Source of the DNA: Nitratidesulfovibrio termitidis HI1
GTDB taxonomy: Bacteria; Desulfobacterota; Desulfovibrionia; Desulfovibrionales; Desulfovibrionaceae
Length of the DNA stretch: 64,000 bases
Assembly: GCF_000504305.1 (NCBI RefSeq)
Contig: NZ_KI632512.1
Coordinates: forward strand, 2,551,469 to 2,615,468
Direction of reading: 5' to 3'
The notes under the pieces were generated by a model. That model worked only from the letters and a program-made list of their open reading frames with translations. It was not told the origin of the DNA and did no database searches. Below are positions 46,443 to 55,237 of the stretch, one piece after another (the stretch's first letter is position 1; the number at the start of each line of letters is the position of its first letter). The position numbers were made by a program, and so were the translations under genes.

Positions 46443-46479
46443 ATGGCGTTGCTGTAGTCTGGGCTACACGCAACGCCAT
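46443..46479 (-). promoter_or_regulatory. nested palindrome upstream of the Crp/Fnr-type gene
   Basis: Inner palindrome TGTAGTCTGGGCTACA (46453-46468), reverse complement TGTAGCCCAGACTACA, differing by one base from the tpl site. It is flanked by perfect 9-base arms ATGGCGTTG (46443-46451) and CAACGCCAT (46471-46479). It lies about 200 bases before the regulator start, suggesting autoregulation or control of a divergent transcript. The remaining 46255-46646 gap shows nothing else. Confidence 0.65.
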
Positions 46480-46646
46480 GGCGGCGTTCGATGGCGAACG
46501 GTGTGGAGAACGGATGGCTTCGGGCGGGAAGGCGGACGGAAATCATGGCCGCCGGTACAGTGGCGATGCGTCGGGGGCGCCTGCCGCTACGCGCGACCAA
46601 CCATGCGGCCAGCAGCCGACATGACGCCCGAATGGGCGGCGGGAAA

Positions 46647-46982
46647 TCAGACCTTGATGTTCAGGATGTTGCCGGACCAGGGATCGTCGTCGGAGTCGGG
46701 CGTTTCGTCCTCGTCCCCCTCCGCCGCCGCAGCCTGGGCCTTGCGACGGGCCAGCAGCATGGCGCGCCGCCGCTGGCGGTTGCGTTCGCGCTCGTCCACC
46801 ACCTCGGACTTGCCGCTTTCGTCGGTCTTCTGGACCTGCGAACGGTCGTGCTGCAACGCCTGGGCGGCAAGCTGCTGGGCGGCGGCCTGGGCCATTTCCG
46901 GGTGTGCCTGCGCCTCGTGGACCACGCGCTCGGCGTGGCCCATCTGGGCGATGACGACGGGAAGCGTCGGGTCGACGGACAC
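46647..46982 (-). CDS. small charged protein at the end of the flagellar block, unknown
   Basis: 111 residues from a GTG at 46982, chosen because GGAGG lies 7 bases upstream. It has an Ala/Gln/His-rich helical middle (about 10-50), a strongly basic stretch Arg-Asn-Arg-Gln-Arg-Arg-Arg (about 69-75), an acidic run, and a C-terminal Asn-Ile-Leu-Asn-Ile-Lys-Val. No signal or membrane segment. It follows fliL on the same strand, so a flagellar role is possible; no named family recognised. Confidence 0.65.
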   Translation of the reverse strand: MSVDPTLPVVIAQMGHAERVVHEAQAHPEMAQAAAQQLAAQALQHDRSQVQKTDESGKSEVVDERERNRQRRRAMLLARRKAQAAAAEGDEDETPDSDDDPWSGNILNIKV

Positions 46983-47157
46983 GGCGGATCCTCCATCGCC
47001 GCATGGTGCCCCGCGCGACGCACCTGCAAGGGGTGGCGGCGGCTGACGACGAAACCCGCTGCCGGGCGGGTCGGCTGTCGGCGGGGGCGGCGGGCTTTGG
47101 CGCATCACCCGAAGATGGGGACGACGGGCGGCGCGCCAGGGGGGCCTTGGGGCTCCC

Positions 47158-47943
47158 CTACTTGACCAGATAGTTCTCTATCAACAAATCCTCCAGCTTA
47201 CCGATGCTGAGGTATTCGTTCATGATGGCCAGGATGTCCTTTTTCAGCGTTTCGGCATTGGCCGCATCGGTGAGGTAGGTCAGCGACTTGTTCTTCAGAT
47301 AGTAATACACGGCATCGCGGATGACCACCTTCTTGGCCTGCGCCTCGAACACCAGCTTCTGGTTTTCCGTGGGCGCCGAGAATTTGACGACCAGGAAACG
47401 GATGGCACCCTTGGTGTCCTTCTGTTCCACCCAGAACGGCTCCCAGCTCAGGATGGTCTGGGCGGGTTTGGCCGGTTCCGGCGGGGGCGGCGGGGCCTGC
47501 TGGGGCACCACGATCTTCTGGACCGCGGCCTCGGGGGACGGCGGCGGGGCTTCCTTCTTGCGCAGCAGGAACCACGCGGCACCGCCGCCTGCCAGCAGCA
47601 GCACCAACACGGCCACCACGATGATCAGCAGCTTCTTGTTGGCCAGCAACCCGGCAAGGTTGAGGCTGAATTTCTTCTTGGGGGCATCGCCCTCGGGCGA
47701 CAGCGCAAGGGTCTGGGCGGCTTGGGGCGGCGGGGGAGGAGCCTTTTCCTCTTCCGGCAGCAGGAAGGGGGCGTCCTCGAGGTCCAGTTCAACCTTGTCT
47801 TCCACCGGGGGACCCAGCGAATCGACATCCAGCTGCCCGGCGTCCAGTTCCGCCTTGCCCTCCTCGTCGGACAACAGGCCGTCCACCCCCGGCGTTGCGG
47901 GGGAATCGGGAACGGCGGCGGTGACGATGGGCATGAGCAGCAT
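47158..47943 (-). CDS. fliL: FliL-like flagellar basal-body-associated protein
   Basis: 261 residues. An acidic, Pro-rich cytoplasmic N-terminus (1-105), one membrane helix (about 107-128), a Pro-rich linker, and a periplasmic FliL domain (about 160-261) with Phe-Leu-Val-Val-Lys-Phe and Ile-Arg-Asp-Ala-Val-Tyr-Tyr-Tyr-Leu. FliL supports stator function at the flagellar motor. The N-terminal extension is longer than in enteric FliL (about 154 residues). It lies in the minus-strand block cheY-fliL. Confidence 0.85.
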   Translation of the reverse strand: MLLMPIVTAAVPDSPATPGVDGLLSDEEGKAELDAGQLDVDSLGPPVEDKVELDLEDAPFLLPEEEKAPPPPPQAAQTLALSPEGDAPKKKFSLNLAGLLANKKLLIIVVAVLVLLLAGGGAAWFLLRKKEAPPPSPEAAVQKIVVPQQAPPPPPEPAKPAQTILSWEPFWVEQKDTKGAIRFLVVKFSAPTENQKLVFEAQAKKVVIRDAVYYYLKNKSLTYLTDAANAETLKKDILAIMNEYLSIGKLEDLLIENYLVK

Positions 47944-48186
47944 GGTCTGGTCCCTCGCACGGCCCGCGCTGGGGCGTCGGGGTAACGGGCGTCCGGATCA
48001 GACCCGGCCGGGAAACGCCGGCATGGGGAGACGCCGTGTCGGCTGGCGTACTGGCCGCCGGGTGCTCCGGAGCGGCAGGGCCTGCCTGCGGAAAGGGGGC
48101 ATGCGGCGCGGCGCGCGTGCGGCCCTGCACGGCAAACGGGCGCAAGCCCGCCCCATGGCGGCCCGGCGCCCGCAGAAAATGGCGAC

Positions 48187-48567
48187 CTACGGGAAGATCT
48201 TGTCGATCTTCTGCTTCATGGTCTCTGCGGTGAAGGGCTTGACGATGTAGTTGGACACCCTGGCCTGCACCGCTTCGATGACGTTTTCCTGCTGGGCTTC
48301 GGCCGTCACCATCAGGAAGGGCATGTCGGCGAATTCCTCGCTGGCGCGCACCTTGCGCAGCAGTTCGATGCCGGTCATCTTGGGCATGTTCCAGTCGGAG
48401 ATGACGAACTCGATGCGGTCCTTGTTCAGGATCTCCCACGCGGTGGTGCCGTCGTCGGCCTCGACCACGTTGGTGAACCCCAGCTGGCGCAGGATGTTCT
48501 TGATGATGCGACGCATGGTGGAAAAGTCGTCCACCACGAGGACACGCATATTGGTGTCGTAGGGCAT
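48187..48567 (-). CDS. cheY: chemotaxis response regulator CheY
   Basis: 126 residues, receiver only: Val-Val-Asp-Asp-Phe-Ser-Thr-Met-Arg-Arg-Ile, phospho-acceptor in Ile-Ser-Asp-Trp-Asn-Met-Pro, Val-Thr-Ala-Glu-Ala, and Val-Lys-Pro-Phe-Thr are the CheY residues. It should bind the flagellar switch when phosphorylated by CheA (not in the window). AGGAG precedes the ATG at 48567, and it follows fliA by 31 bases in the flagellar block. Confidence 0.95.
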   Translation of the reverse strand: MPYDTNMRVLVVDDFSTMRRIIKNILRQLGFTNVVEADDGTTAWEILNKDRIEFVISDWNMPKMTGIELLRKVRASEEFADMPFLMVTAEAQQENVIEAVQARVSNYIVKPFTAETMKQKIDKIFP

Positions 48568-48598
48568 TGTGCGTACTCCTGGCCAACGGACGCCGCAA

Positions 48599-49396
48599 TC
48601 ACACGGTGCCGTGTTCTCCGTAGTGGTTCCTGAATTCCTTGCGCAGCCTGTTGAGCGCCTGGGAGTGCAGTTGCGAGACGCGCCCCTCGGTGATGCCCAT
48701 GACCTCGGCTGTTTCGCGCATGTTCAGCTCGTCGCTATAATATAACGACAATACCAGCTTCTCTCGGGGTGTCAATTCGTCGATCAGCCCCGCCACTCGC
48801 TCTATGAGCTCCTGCGTTGCCGTGGTCTGGAACGGTTCACCCTCTCCCTGCACGCCTGCATCTGGCGCCAGCGAGTCCTGTATGGCGTCGAGCGAGAGGC
48901 ACAACTGGTTCTGCAACGCCTCCAGCCCCAGCCGTACATCCTTCTGGTCCAGTCCCGTGGCGTCCTGCAATTCCGCCTCGGTGGGGTGGCGTCCCTTTTC
49001 GTGCTCGATGCGCTGGATTGCCTCGTCCAGTTGCCGCACCCGCTGTCGCAGACTGCGCGGAAACCAGTCCAGCCGCCGCAACTCGTCCAGCATGGCGCCC
49101 CGGATGCGGCTTTCGGCATACGTCTCGAAGCGGATGCCAAGCTGCGGCCGGAACTTGCCCAGCGCCTCCATGAGGCCCAGGGTGCCCGCGCTGATCAGTT
49201 CGTTCAGCTCCACGTTGCGGGGCAGCTTGGCCTTCAGGCGCAAGGCCAGAAACCGCACCTTAGGCGCGTAGTGCCGGACTATCCGTTCCTGGTCGGCGCG
49301 CGGGAAGTCGCCCCAGGCGACGGCTCCCGATTCCAGCGCCTCCCAGGGGTTAGTGCCGGAAGAGGAGCTTTTTCCAGAAGAACTTGATGTTTCCAT
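48599..49396 (-). CDS. fliA: flagellar sigma factor sigma-28
   Basis: 265 residues. Sigma-70 family regions 2 (Glu-Leu-Asn-Glu-Leu-Ile-Ser-Ala-Gly-Thr-Leu-Gly-Leu and Arg-Phe-Glu-Thr-Tyr-Ala-Glu-Ser-Arg-Ile-Arg-Gly-Ala-Met), 3, and 4 (Met-Arg-Glu-Thr-Ala-Glu-Val-Met-Gly-Ile-Thr-Glu-Gly-Arg-Val-Ser-Gln) match FliA. A Ser/Gly-rich lead of about 15 residues comes first. Its start overlaps the last 47 bases of flhG, so synthesis is probably coupled. It directs late flagellar and chemotaxis gene transcription. Confidence 0.95.
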   Translation of the reverse strand: METSSSSGKSSSSGTNPWEALESGAVAWGDFPRADQERIVRHYAPKVRFLALRLKAKLPRNVELNELISAGTLGLMEALGKFRPQLGIRFETYAESRIRGAMLDELRRLDWFPRSLRQRVRQLDEAIQRIEHEKGRHPTEAELQDATGLDQKDVRLGLEALQNQLCLSLDAIQDSLAPDAGVQGEGEPFQTTATQELIERVAGLIDELTPREKLVLSLYYSDELNMRETAEVMGITEGRVSQLHSQALNRLRKEFRNHYGEHGTV

Positions 49397-50165
49397 CGAG
49401 GCTCGCCGCCACGTCCCACGTTTGTACCGTCCGGGCCACCTCGCGCACCGCCGCGCAGGCCGGGCTGTCCGGCGCCATGACGCAGAAGGGTCGCTGGTTC
49501 ACCACTGCCTTGCGCACCGCCGGGTCGCGCGGGACAAAGCCCGCGAGATCCAGGGACACGCCGGAAAGAAAATGATCGCAGGCCTTGTACAGCCGGGTGA
49601 ACATGTCGCGCGCGGTCTGCGCGTCGGGCACCATGTTCACCAGCACCTTGAAATGCTCCACCCCGTGGTTGAGCTTCATCACCTTGATCAGGGCGTAGGC
49701 GTCGGTGAGCGACGTGGGCTCGGGGGTCAGCACCACCAGCCGCTCCTGGGCCGCCAGGTTGAAATACAGCACATTATCGTTGATGCCCGCGCCGGTGTCC
49801 ACGATCAGATAGTCCACCGCGCCTTCCAGCGCGTCCATGGCCTCCAGCAGTTCCAGCTTCTGGCCGGTGGAAAGCGACAGCATTTCGCTCATGCCCGACG
49901 AGGCGGGCAGGATGCGGAAGCCGTAGGGCGTATCGCAGAGTATCTCGGAAAGGTCGACGCCTTCGTGGAACAGGTGGAACAGGTTCAACTGCGGGGTCAG
50001 GCCCAGCACCACGTCCACGTTGGCAAGGCCAAGGTCCGCGTCCAGCAGGACCACGCGCTTGCCTTCCTGCGCGAGGCAGCAGGCCAGGTTGGCGGCGATG
50101 TTGGTCTTGCCGACGCCACCCTTGCCGGAGGTGACGGAGAATACCAGGGGAAGATCGGGGCTCAT
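49350..50165 (-). CDS. flhG: flagellar number regulator FlhG (MinD-like ATPase)
   Basis: 271 residues. Deviant Walker A Ser-Gly-Lys-Gly-Gly-Val-Gly-Lys-Thr-Asn (about 15), Asp-Ala-Asp-Leu-Gly-Leu-Ala-Asn-Val-Asp, and Val-Asp-Thr-Gly-Ala-Gly identify the ParA/MinD family; position between flhF and fliA identifies FlhG (YlxH/FleN). It controls flagellar number and antagonises FlhF. ATG at 50165 with GGAG upstream preferred over the TTG at 50174. Confidence 0.93.
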   Translation of the reverse strand: MSPDLPLVFSVTSGKGGVGKTNIAANLACCLAQEGKRVVLLDADLGLANVDVVLGLTPQLNLFHLFHEGVDLSEILCDTPYGFRILPASSGMSEMLSLSTGQKLELLEAMDALEGAVDYLIVDTGAGINDNVLYFNLAAQERLVVLTPEPTSLTDAYALIKVMKLNHGVEHFKVLVNMVPDAQTARDMFTRLYKACDHFLSGVSLDLAGFVPRDPAVRKAVVNQRPFCVMAPDSPACAAVREVARTVQTWDVAASLDGNIKFFWKKLLFRH

Positions 50166-50317
50166 GCGATGCAAGCTCCAGTGAGTGCGTGCGGTGCCGG
50201 GCGCGCCTGGCGCGGTCGCCCGTGGATGCCGTGTGCCGTCGGTGCTGCCGTCAGTTCTTCCGTTAGCTCTGCCGTCAGATCTGCCGTCCGGCGCGCCGTC
50301 GGGACCGGGACCATGGT

Positions 50318-51643
50318 TCAGGCCCTTGCGCCAGCCAGGGATCGGGCGTTCGCCGAAATGCCGTCAGCCTTCATTCCGTCTGGCCGGCCCCCTTCTGGCC
50401 GAACACTGTCTGGCCGAACACCGCCGGGCCTGATGGCCGTCTGGCCGCCGGTCTGGGCCTTGGTCTGGGCCGCCACCCTTGCCTGGGGCCGGGACTCGGC
50501 CTGCTCCGCAGCATGTCCCGGAGCCTCGCCGGGCAGTTGCCGCTTGAACAGCAGGCGCCACAGTGCCGCATCGCTTGCGGCTACCAGCGAATTGCGCATG
50601 CCGGGGCCGTAGGAAAGGGCCGACACGGGCAGGCCGCAGGCCGCCGCCACGTTCACCAATGCCCCGAAGGTACAGGCTTCGTCCAGCTTCGTCCAGACAA
50701 GGCTGCCCGCCCCCTCGAAGGCATAGCGCGCCAGCAGCGCGGCCATCTGGGCCGGTCCGTGATGCGGCGGCAGCACCAGGTGCACGGCAACGCCGTTGCC
50801 CGTACCCGTGCCCGCCGCCGCTCCCGAAAGTCCAAGAATCGCCAGTTGGCGGGCCAGGCTGCCGTCGCGCGCCACGCCGGGCAGATCCACCAGAATGCGG
50901 CCCGCATCGGGGTTTTCGCGCAGGATGGCCGCGAATTCGGCGGCGGTGGAGGCCTCTCGGTACACCAGGTTGGAAAGTTCGGCGTAATGTTGCAGCAGCA
51001 GGCGGCCATGGCCACGCCCGCAGTCGGCGTTGACCATCACGACCTTCAGGCCCGGCTTTTCGCGGCGCAGGGCCAGCGCCATGCGCAGCATGGCCGTGGT
51101 CTTGCCCGCGCCGAACGGCCCGGCGAACACGTGGGCCCGCTGCGGCCACGCCGCAAGGCCCCAGCCGCGCACGGGCACGATGTCGGCCAGGGCTTCCAGC
51201 ACGGATGCGCCGGAATCGGCCGCCAGCCTGCGGTGCAGGGTCATGGCCACGCCGTCGTCCACGCCTTCGCGCGTCAGGTATTCCAGGGCCACGCGCTGGC
51301 GGGGGGTCAGGTCTTCCATGCGCAGGGCGGGCTTCATCAGCGCGAACAGGTGCTCCTTCATCTGGCCCCATTCGCGGTGCCATTCCTCCCAGCCGGGGGG
51401 GACGGGACCACCGGGGCCACCAGGCGCGGCGGAACCCGCAAAACCAGGGGCAAAACCAGGGGCAAAACCACCGGCAACGCCGGGCGCGGCGGCATGCTCG
51501 ATGCCCACGCTCATCTCGTGCCACGTGCGGTCGCCTTCGCGGCATTCGCGCGAGGACAGAATGACCGCGTCCGACCCGAGTTCGGCCTTGATCTTCGCCA
51601 GTACCGCCGTCGCGTTCCGGCCTGTGTACGTCTTGATCTGCAT
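50318..51643 (-). CDS. flhF: flagellar GTPase FlhF (SRP-like)
   Basis: 441 residues. The start Met-Gln-Ile-Lys-Thr-Tyr-Thr-Gly is the FlhF hallmark. The NG GTPase follows: P-loop Gly-Pro-Phe-Gly-Ala-Gly-Lys-Thr-Thr (about 168), Val-Asn-Ala-Asp-Cys, and Thr-Lys-Leu-Asp-Glu. The G3 segment reads Val-Asp-Leu-Pro-Gly instead of the usual Asp-Thr-Ala-Gly. An Ala/Gly/Pro-rich region (about 55-75) has a repeated Phe-Ala-Pro-Gly, and a low-complexity tail of about 55 residues (Val-Arg-Pro-Asp/Glu repeats) extends the C-terminus. FlhF places the flagellum at the pole. Confidence 0.92.
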   Translation of the reverse strand: MQIKTYTGRNATAVLAKIKAELGSDAVILSSRECREGDRTWHEMSVGIEHAAAPGVAGGFAPGFAPGFAGSAAPGGPGGPVPPGWEEWHREWGQMKEHLFALMKPALRMEDLTPRQRVALEYLTREGVDDGVAMTLHRRLAADSGASVLEALADIVPVRGWGLAAWPQRAHVFAGPFGAGKTTAMLRMALALRREKPGLKVVMVNADCGRGHGRLLLQHYAELSNLVYREASTAAEFAAILRENPDAGRILVDLPGVARDGSLARQLAILGLSGAAAGTGTGNGVAVHLVLPPHHGPAQMAALLARYAFEGAGSLVWTKLDEACTFGALVNVAAACGLPVSALSYGPGMRNSLVAASDAALWRLLFKRQLPGEAPGHAAEQAESRPQARVAAQTKAQTGGQTAIRPGGVRPDSVRPEGGRPDGMKADGISANARSLAGARA

Positions 51644-51810
51644 CAGAGCATTTCGACCTTGAAGTTGTAACCGTTGCAGAAAAATGCTCTCGGCGCGGAC
51701 GGCGCCGCCCGCCTCGCGGATCTGGCGAAACCCCGTTTCGCCGCTGCCGCCGGGGGTTCCCCCTCTTTGGGGCTGTTGTCGCCATGAGGGTTTTTGTTCT
51801 CTGCCAAGGA

Positions 51811-51873
51811 AGAATGGTTTTTTATGGAGGGCGTATACTCTTATCGTATTCAACCGGAATAAAAAACCATTCT
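51811..51873. repeat. 15-bp perfect inverted repeat between flhA and flhF
   Basis: AGAATGGTTTTTTAT (51811-51825) and its exact complement (51859-51873) enclose 33 bases. It lies in the 271-base gap between flhA (stop at 51915) and flhF (start 51643) on the minus strand. A second perfect hairpin GGCGAAAC / GTTTCGCC is at 51724-51742. It could be an mRNA structure dividing the operon, a bidirectional terminator, or an operator. Confidence 0.85.
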
Positions 51874-51914
51874 GACGAAGGCAGAGGGCAAAAGGACCAT
51901 GGCGTCAACAGCCC

Positions 51915-54026
51915 CTAATCAAAGGCCACGCTGCCCACGGATTGCAGCCGGATGTCCGAAGGAATCTCGGCCTGCGAAATCACGGCCACGTTGGGAAGGA
52001 AGCGCATCAGCAACTGGGCCAGATGAGGCCGGGCCACGGGCGAGGCCAGGATGACCGGCTGCCCGTCGGTATTCACGGCGCGCTCCACCGCGTTGTTCAC
52101 CCGCTGGATGAGCCGCTGGGCAATGCCGGGGTTGAGCGCCAGGTAGTTGCCGCCATCGGTCTGGCGGATGGCTTCCTGCACGGTCTTTTCCACGGCCTGG
52201 TCCAGGGTGACGATGGGCAGTCCGCCCTCGCTGTCCATGTATTGCTTGACGATGGAGCGGGCCAGGCGCTCGCGCACGTACTCGGTCAGGGTGTCGGCGT
52301 TCTTCACCGCCGGGCCGTAGTCGGCCAGGGTTTCCGCGATGGTCAGCAGGTCGCGGATGGAAACGTTTTCGCGCACCAGGTTCTGCAACACCTTCTGCAC
52401 CGTACCCAGCGGCAGGATGCCGGGCACCAGTTCTTCCACGGCTTTCGGCGCATGCTTGGCCAGGTTGTCCAGCAGGCCCTGCACTTCCTGACGGCCCAGG
52501 AAGTCGCCCAGATGGCGCTTGAACACCTCGGTGAGGTGGGTGGCGATGACCGTGGAGGGATCGACCACGGTGTAGCCGGCCAGCATGGCTTCTTCCTTCT
52601 GCGATTCGGGTATCCACAGCGCGGGCAGGTTGAAGGCCGGTTCGCGCGTTTCGATGCCCCGGATGCGGTGCTTGGCGTTGCCCGGGTCCATGGCCAAGTA
52701 GTGGTCCACGAGGATTTCCGCAGAGGCAACCTGGTTGCCCTTGACCAGCACGCAGTACTGGCCGGGCTTCAACTGCAGGTTGTCACGCAGGTGCAGCGAG
52801 GGCACCACCACGCCCATGTCCAGGGCGAACTGGCGGCGGATGGAGCGGATGCGCGACAGCAGGTTGCCGTTCTGGTCCTCGTCCACCAGGGGAATCAGGC
52901 CGTAGCCCACTTCCAGTTCCAGGGTGTCGAGGGGCAGCAGGGTCTGCACTTCTTCCGGCGTGTCCAGCGAACCGTCCTTCTTCTTGCCCTTGGCGCCCTT
53001 GCCGCCCTTGGCTTCAGCGGCGGCCTCCGCATCCTGCTTGTCGCCCACCAGGCGCGACACGCCGAACAGGCCCGCGCCAAAGACGAGGAACGGCAGCGTG
53101 GGCAGGCCGGGCACCAGAGAGAACAGCACCAGCACGCCGGACACCAGCTTGAGCGCGCGCGAGTTGTACGACAACTGGCCCACGAATTCCTCGCCCATCT
53201 TGGCTTCCGCCGCCGCGCGCGACACGATGAGGCCCGCCGCCGTGGAAACGATGATGGAAGGAATGGTGGCCACCAGACCGTCGCCGATGGACAGCAGGGT
53301 GTAGGTGGTCAGCGCGTCGCGCCACTCCATGTCCTTCTGGAACACGCCAAGCAGGATGCCGCCGATGACGTTGATCATCGTGATGAACATGCCTGCGTTC
53401 ACGTCCCCCTGCACGAACTTGCCCGCGCCGTCCATGGCGCCGTAGAAGTCGGCTTCCTTGCGGATGTTGGTACGGCGGGCGGTGGCTTCTTCCTCGTCGA
53501 TGAGCCCGGCGTTCAGGTCGGCCTCGATGGCCATCTGCTTGCCGGGCATGGCGTCCAGGGTGAAGCGCGCGGCCACTTCGGCGATGCGCGTGGTGCCCGC
53601 GGTGATGACGATCTTGTTCAGGATGAACAGGATCATGAAGATGACCGCACCGATGACGTAGTTGCCGCCCACCACGAACTCGCCGAAGGCCTGGATGACC
53701 TGGCCCGCCGCGTCGGTGCCTTCGTCGCCGTGCAGCAGGATGAGGCGGGTGGAGGCCACGTTGAGCGCGAGGCGCAACAGGGTGGTGACCAGCAGCAACG
53801 ACGGAAAGATGGAAAATTCCAGCGGCGAGAGCATGAACATGGAGGTGACCAGGATCACCAGCGACAACGAGATGCTGAGCGAAAGCAGCATGTCCAGGAA
53901 GAACGTGGGCAGCGGCACCAGCATCACGAACAGGATCGTGACGACGCCACCCGCCAGCAGCAGGTCGCCCTGCCTGGCGAAGCGCTGGTAGTCGATCTTG
54001 GGGGCGTATCCTGGTTTGGCAGCCAT
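51915..54026 (-). CDS. flhA: flagellar export gate protein FlhA
   Basis: 703 residues. Eight predicted membrane helices in the first 330 residues with the FHIPEP signature region (Leu-Asp-Ala-Met-Pro-Gly-Lys-Gln-Met-Ala-Ile-Glu-Ala-Asp at about 150), a Lys/Gly-rich linker (about 335-350), and a C-terminal cytoplasmic domain (355-703) that docks export substrates. It is the main gate of the type III flagellar secretion system. Normal length. It lies 56 bases after flhB. Confidence 0.97.
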   Translation of the reverse strand: MAAKPGYAPKIDYQRFARQGDLLLAGGVVTILFVMLVPLPTFFLDMLLSLSISLSLVILVTSMFMLSPLEFSIFPSLLLVTTLLRLALNVASTRLILLHGDEGTDAAGQVIQAFGEFVVGGNYVIGAVIFMILFILNKIVITAGTTRIAEVAARFTLDAMPGKQMAIEADLNAGLIDEEEATARRTNIRKEADFYGAMDGAGKFVQGDVNAGMFITMINVIGGILLGVFQKDMEWRDALTTYTLLSIGDGLVATIPSIIVSTAAGLIVSRAAAEAKMGEEFVGQLSYNSRALKLVSGVLVLFSLVPGLPTLPFLVFGAGLFGVSRLVGDKQDAEAAAEAKGGKGAKGKKKDGSLDTPEEVQTLLPLDTLELEVGYGLIPLVDEDQNGNLLSRIRSIRRQFALDMGVVVPSLHLRDNLQLKPGQYCVLVKGNQVASAEILVDHYLAMDPGNAKHRIRGIETREPAFNLPALWIPESQKEEAMLAGYTVVDPSTVIATHLTEVFKRHLGDFLGRQEVQGLLDNLAKHAPKAVEELVPGILPLGTVQKVLQNLVRENVSIRDLLTIAETLADYGPAVKNADTLTEYVRERLARSIVKQYMDSEGGLPIVTLDQAVEKTVQEAIRQTDGGNYLALNPGIAQRLIQRVNNAVERAVNTDGQPVILASPVARPHLAQLLMRFLPNVAVISQAEIPSDIRLQSVGSVAFD

Positions 54027-54082
54027 GTTCTTGACACCTTCCGGAATGGACCGGGTTTCGCTTCAGGTTCTCAGCGCGGGGG

Positions 54083-55153
54083 CTACGATGCGCGGCCCGC
54101 CTTGAATTTCCACAGGCTGGCCAGCACGGTGGCAACGGCCTGGAACAGTTCGGCGGGAATCATGTCGCCGACCTCCACCGCTTTATACAAAGCCTGTGCC
54201 AGCGGCTTGTTCTCGCGGATGGGCACGCCGTGTTCGCGGGCCACTTCCTTGATCTTCTGGGCCAGGTTGTCCGCGCCCTTGGCCAGCACGATGGGGGCCG
54301 GGGCCTCGGTGGCGTCGTAACGCAGGGCGATGGCGAAGTGGGTGGGGTTGGTGATGACCACGTCGGCCTTGGGCACGTCCTGCAGCATGCGCTTGGCCAT
54401 CATCTGCATCATCTTGCGGCGCTGCTGGGCGCGGATCACGGGGTCGCCTTCGGCCTGCTTGCGCTCGTCCTTGGTTTCGTCCTTGGTCATCTTCAGGTTT
54501 TCCTCATAGCTCCAGCGGGTGTACCAGAAGTCCGCTATGGCTATGATGAACATGGGCACCAGGGCGTAGCGCACCATGTCCCACCCGGTTTTCAGCATGT
54601 ACGCGCTGATCCCCTGGGCATCGGCGTAGTACAGGGGCAGAAAGTTGTGCATCTCGCGCCGGATGATGATGTACGGCGCAACGCCGATGAACACGGCCTG
54701 CAACAGGCTCTTGCCCAGGCGCACGAATGTTTCGGGCGAGGCGAACATGCGCTTGAGTGCCGCAATGATGTTGAAGCGCGACCAGTTGAACTTGAAGACC
54801 TCGGTGGTCCACAGCTTGCCCACCTGCAACCGCAGCACCAGCCATGCGGTGAACCCGATGAACAGCATGATGGGCAGCAGCATGGCCGCCAGTTCTCCGG
54901 CCAGCCACATGAGCAGCTTGATGACGTTCTGCTGGTTGGGATTGAACCCGAAGGCGTTGCCCAGGAAATGCCGGAAGATGGTCTGCATGTCCTTGGCCAG
55001 GAAGTCTATGTAGAACAGAAGGCCCACCGAGCCTGCCAGGATGGTCAGGGCCTTGGTGAGTTCTTGCGATTTCGGGACGTTGCCCTTGCCGCGGGCCTTT
55101 TTGCGACGTTTCGGCGTCGCTTTTTCGGTCTTGCTCGGATCGCGCTGCGCCAT
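54083..55153 (-). CDS. flhB: flagellar export switch protein FlhB
   Basis: 356 residues. A basic N-terminus, four membrane helices (about 30-210), and a cytoplasmic C-domain with the self-cleaving motif Asn-Pro-Thr-His (about 270) that switches export from hook to filament substrates. Glu-Lys-Ala-Thr-Pro-Lys-Arg near the start is typical. GGAGG precedes the ATG at 55153. It sits between fliR and flhA, the usual order. Confidence 0.97.
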   Translation of the reverse strand: MAQRDPSKTEKATPKRRKKARGKGNVPKSQELTKALTILAGSVGLLFYIDFLAKDMQTIFRHFLGNAFGFNPNQQNVIKLLMWLAGELAAMLLPIMLFIGFTAWLVLRLQVGKLWTTEVFKFNWSRFNIIAALKRMFASPETFVRLGKSLLQAVFIGVAPYIIIRREMHNFLPLYYADAQGISAYMLKTGWDMVRYALVPMFIIAIADFWYTRWSYEENLKMTKDETKDERKQAEGDPVIRAQQRRKMMQMMAKRMLQDVPKADVVITNPTHFAIALRYDATEAPAPIVLAKGADNLAQKIKEVAREHGVPIRENKPLAQALYKAVEVGDMIPAELFQAVATVLASLWKFKAGRAS

Positions 55154-55237
55154 GGCAGCCCTCCGTCAGGGTTCCGTCCGCGCCCGCCCGGGCGGGGGAC
55201 GCGTGGCGGGTGGTCAGCGGTTCATCTCGGCAGCGGT

